A DNA stretch of 5,216 nucleotides from Microcaldota archaeon (lineage in GTDB: Archaea > Micrarchaeota > Micrarchaeia > Anstonellales > Bilamarchaeaceae), in the NCBI GenBank assembly GCA_021823425.1, contig JAKANX010000077.1:1-5216 (forward strand), given 5' to 3'. Shown piece by piece: positions 3,972-5,216 of the stretch (the first letter of the stretch is position 1; every line of letters starts with the position of its first letter). The notes beneath the pieces were generated by a model. It saw nothing but the letters and a program-made list of their open reading frames with translations, did no database searches and had not been told where the DNA came from. A program made the translations under genes and the position numbers.

Positions 3972-4931
3972 ATGGAACAGATTCTCAAGATGCTCACGTC
4001 CAACCCGATGGAGTTCATGCAGCAGAGCCCGCTCATGGACCTTCAGGTCCCGGTGCAGTCCGTTTTCCCCACGGTCCTCGCGCTGCCCCCTGATATGGCC
4101 AAGGACTCGCTTGCCAGGTACAGGCAGAATATAGAGGACCAGAAGCCCGCGCCAGCAAAGAAGGAGGATACGAAGGGGGCCTTGGGCCCGCAGGTCGCGC
4201 CCATGGAGACTGCGGTTGAAACGGCAAGGACAGCGAAAAAGTCCAGCGATTTCCAAAAACCGGAGGGGCAGGAGGTCGTAAAGGCGGACATGGAAACAAG
4301 GACGTATTCGCTCGTGTATTACAACCCCGAATCCAAGAGGGCCGAGCTGGTGGAGGAGAGCGTGTCAATTTCCTACGAGGACGAGACCGAGCAGGCCATG
4401 GAGGAGGCGCTCGGCCAGCGCTCCGCGTACAGCGCGTTCTCGCTCGTCGCCACGCCGCTCATACGGGAGCAGGTGGACGAGCAGATGCTAAAGGAGATAA
4501 TGGACAGGATAAGGATAGAGGCACCATCGCCTTTCGGCGGAGGCGCCGCTGTGAAGGTGGAGTATACCTCGCTCAGCCCAAAGCTGCTTGAGGAATACGG
4601 GGAGAAGATAATAGCGCTGGAAGTCGCGGAGAAAAGGAAGGCGAACGTGGAAGAGAGGATTGCAGCCCAGATAGTGGTAGTGGACGCAGTCGTCAAGGCG
4701 CTGGAGCAGCCGCACGCCAATATTCATAAGGTGGTGGAGGCGCTTCCGCCGCTCTCGCGCGAGCGCATAGTGGCGCTTTACTCTATGAAGAAGAGGGTGC
4801 AGAAAAAGACCGTGCTGGAGCTTCTTTTGAAGGACAAGCAGTTCCTATCCGCCCTCAGGGTGCGCATCTCCGCCATGAGGGTAGGGGACATACTGGAAGT
4901 AGTGCGGAAAATAAAAAAGAAAGAGGATTAG
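3972..4931 (+). CDS. Uncharacterised soluble 319-aa protein
   Basis: I do not recognise this protein. The frame extends up to a GTG at 3927, but the TATA box at 3943-3950 places transcription start at the ATG 3972, so 319 aa is the better model. Residues 1-55 are Met/Gln/Pro-rich (MEQILKMLTSNPMEFMQQSP), like a short helical or peptide-binding segment. About 56-105 is a Pro/Ala/Lys/Glu linker, probably disordered. About 108-200 looks like an alpha/beta domain: TYSLVYYNPESKRAELVEESVSISYEDE, a helix 163-182, then AAVKVEYTSL after a Gly-rich turn. From 203 to the end it is strongly helical and charged, closing with the basic tail KIKKKED. No signal peptide, transmembrane helix, cysteine cluster or nucleotide-binding loop is present. 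It is divergent from the DUF2797 gene and convergent with eL40 (2-nt gap). Codon use resembles its neighbours. A scaffold or nucleic-acid-binding role is possible but unsupported. Confidence 0.8.
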   Translation: MEQILKMLTSNPMEFMQQSPLMDLQVPVQSVFPTVLALPPDMAKDSLARYRQNIEDQKPAPAKKEDTKGALGPQVAPMETAVETARTAKKSSDFQKPEGQEVVKADMETRTYSLVYYNPESKRAELVEESVSISYEDETEQAMEEALGQRSAYSAFSLVATPLIREQVDEQMLKEIMDRIRIEAPSPFGGGAAVKVEYTSLSPKLLEEYGEKIIALEVAEKRKANVEERIAAQIVVVDAVVKALEQPHANIHKVVEALPPLSRERIVALYSMKKRVQKKTVLELLLKDKQFLSALRVRISAMRVGDILEVVRKIKKKED

Positions 4932-4933
4932 GG

Positions 4934-5086
4934 CTACTTCTTGGCCCTAATGTCCTTCCTCTTGGGCCTGAGGAACTGCGAGCCGCACTTCCTGCACCTG
5001 GCTGCCCCCTTCTTGTTCCTTGCCTTGCATTTCCTGCAAATCACGATTTTGACTATTTCAGCGTCAGCTTCAGCGAATTTTCCCAT
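4934..5086 (-). CDS. rpl40e: 50S ribosomal protein eL40 (L40e)
   Basis: Fifty-residue basic zinc-ribbon protein of the large ribosomal subunit, found in archaea and eukaryotes (in eukaryotes made as a ubiquitin fusion; here it stands alone, as in archaea). It begins MGKFAEADAEIVKIVICRKC, and the C-terminal half carries ARCRKCGSQFLRPKRKD. Cys17, Cys20, Cys31 and Cys34 form the CxxC-x10-CxxC zinc site, followed by the family's LRPK motif and a Lys/Arg tail. Length matches the family. Start fixed by a strong Shine-Dalgarno AGGTGAT 6 nt upstream. It has its own TATA box just after the preceding frame on the same strand, and ends 2 nt from the convergent 319-aa gene. Confidence 0.95.
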   Translation of the reverse strand: MGKFAEADAEIVKIVICRKCKARNKKGAARCRKCGSQFLRPKRKDIRAKK

Positions 5087-5092
5087 TTTAAC

Positions 5093-5099
5093 ATCACCT
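5093..5099 (-). promoter_or_regulatory. Strong Shine-Dalgarno of eL40
   Basis: On the minus strand AGGTGAT, seven bases complementary to the archaeal 16S 3' tail, with 6 nt to the ATG at 5086. It is the strongest ribosome binding site in the window and contrasts with the leaderless genes. Confidence 0.8.
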
Positions 5100-5109
5100 A
5101 ATCGAGTAG

Positions 5110-5123
5110 AATTATTGATAATT
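5110..5123. promoter_or_regulatory. Inverted repeat at the predicted eL40 transcription start
   Basis: AATTAT-TG-ATAATT, perfect arms of 6 with a 2-nt centre. It spans the start site predicted at about 5112 from the TATA box. The position suits a repressor operator, but AT-rich palindromes this short also occur by chance in promoter DNA. Confidence 0.3.
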
Positions 5124-5133
5124 GTCGGGAATC

Positions 5134-5141
5134 TTTAAATA
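5134..5141 (-). promoter_or_regulatory. TATA box of eL40
   Basis: On the minus strand TATTTAAA within GGTATTTAAAGATT, centre 5137.5. It predicts a start near 5112 and a leader of about 25 nt that carries the Shine-Dalgarno. It begins 5 nt after the stop of the preceding minus-strand frame. Confidence 0.65.
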
Positions 5142-5145
5142 CCTT

Positions 5146-5216
5146 CTACATGTAGCAGCAGAGCCACTTTTCAAAGCCCTTTTCCTCGCCATGGACCGCG
5201 CGCTCGTACGCGCCTT
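5146..5216 (-). CDS. C-terminal 22 codons of an unidentified protein (cut by the window edge)
   Basis: A minus-strand frame enters at 5216 and stops with TAG at 5148-5146, ending ...GFEKWLCCYM. G/C-rich third positions like the neighbours, and an eL40 promoter immediately after the stop, suggest a real gene end. Too short for family assignment. The competing reading is a plus-strand gene starting at ATG 5193, which lacks a Shine-Dalgarno and a correctly spaced TATA box. Confidence 0.4.
   Translation of the reverse strand, partial: GAYERAVHGEEKGFEKWLCCYM

Noticed and set aside
3268..4134. 288-codon plus-strand open frame opposite DUF2797
   Set aside because: DUF2797 on the minus strand has clear family motifs. 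The plus frame runs through both promoters at 3908-3950 and into the 319-aa gene in another frame, so it is a shadow.
4941..5138. 65-codon plus-strand open frame rich in Leu/Phe, like a membrane protein
   Set aside because: It is the antisense of eL40, whose CxxC pairs and Shine-Dalgarno are unmistakable; reversed Lys/Arg codons read as Phe/Leu/Ser.
5193..5216. Start of a plus-strand gene at ATG 5193
   Set aside because: No Shine-Dalgarno, and the nearest TATA element (5134-5141) is about 55 nt away. The minus-strand frame ending at 5146 explains the stretch better, though neither is certain.

Overview
The window reads as a piece of an archaeal chromosome. The evidence is a Trm1-type tRNA methyltransferase, an eL40 ribosomal protein, an Mre11 nuclease, a tRNA-Ile with a bulge-helix-bulge intron, and several A/T-only TATA boxes placed about 25 nt upstream of start codons (leaderless transcripts). 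Shine-Dalgarno sequences matching the archaeal 16S tail appear at an operon-internal gene and at eL40. Coding DNA is moderately GC-rich with short AT-rich promoter islands. The compact, partly convergent layout would fit a small-genome (DPANN-like) archaeon, but that placement is inference only.

Layout. 1-834 (+): 3' part of trm1, whose N-terminus lies outside the window. 835-917: hairpin-rich spacer. 918-1008 (-): intron-containing tRNA-Ile(GAU) with its own TATA box. 1049-1119: a second hairpin-rich spacer, related in sequence to the first. 1120-1194 (-): a 24-codon ORF for a single-helix membrane peptide, divergent from mre11. 1230-2351 (+): mre11. 2362-3129 (+): a family-2 glycosyltransferase in the same operon. 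3130-3885 (-): a DUF2797 protein, convergent with no gap. 3886-3971: divergent promoter region. 3972-4931 (+): a soluble 319-aa protein I do not recognise. 4934-5086 (-): eL40. 5146-5216 (-): the C-terminal end of another reading frame.

The genes fall into loose functional groups: tRNA maturation and translation (Trm1, tRNA-Ile, eL40), DNA-end processing (Mre11) and glycan transfer. No defence system, CRISPR array, transposase or phage module is visible. The most interesting items are the probable 24-aa membrane microprotein, whose TATA box mirrors that of mre11 with identical 25.5-nt spacing across a 35-bp gap; the repeat/hairpin family flanking the tRNA; and the uncharacterised DUF2797 / 319-aa divergent pair.
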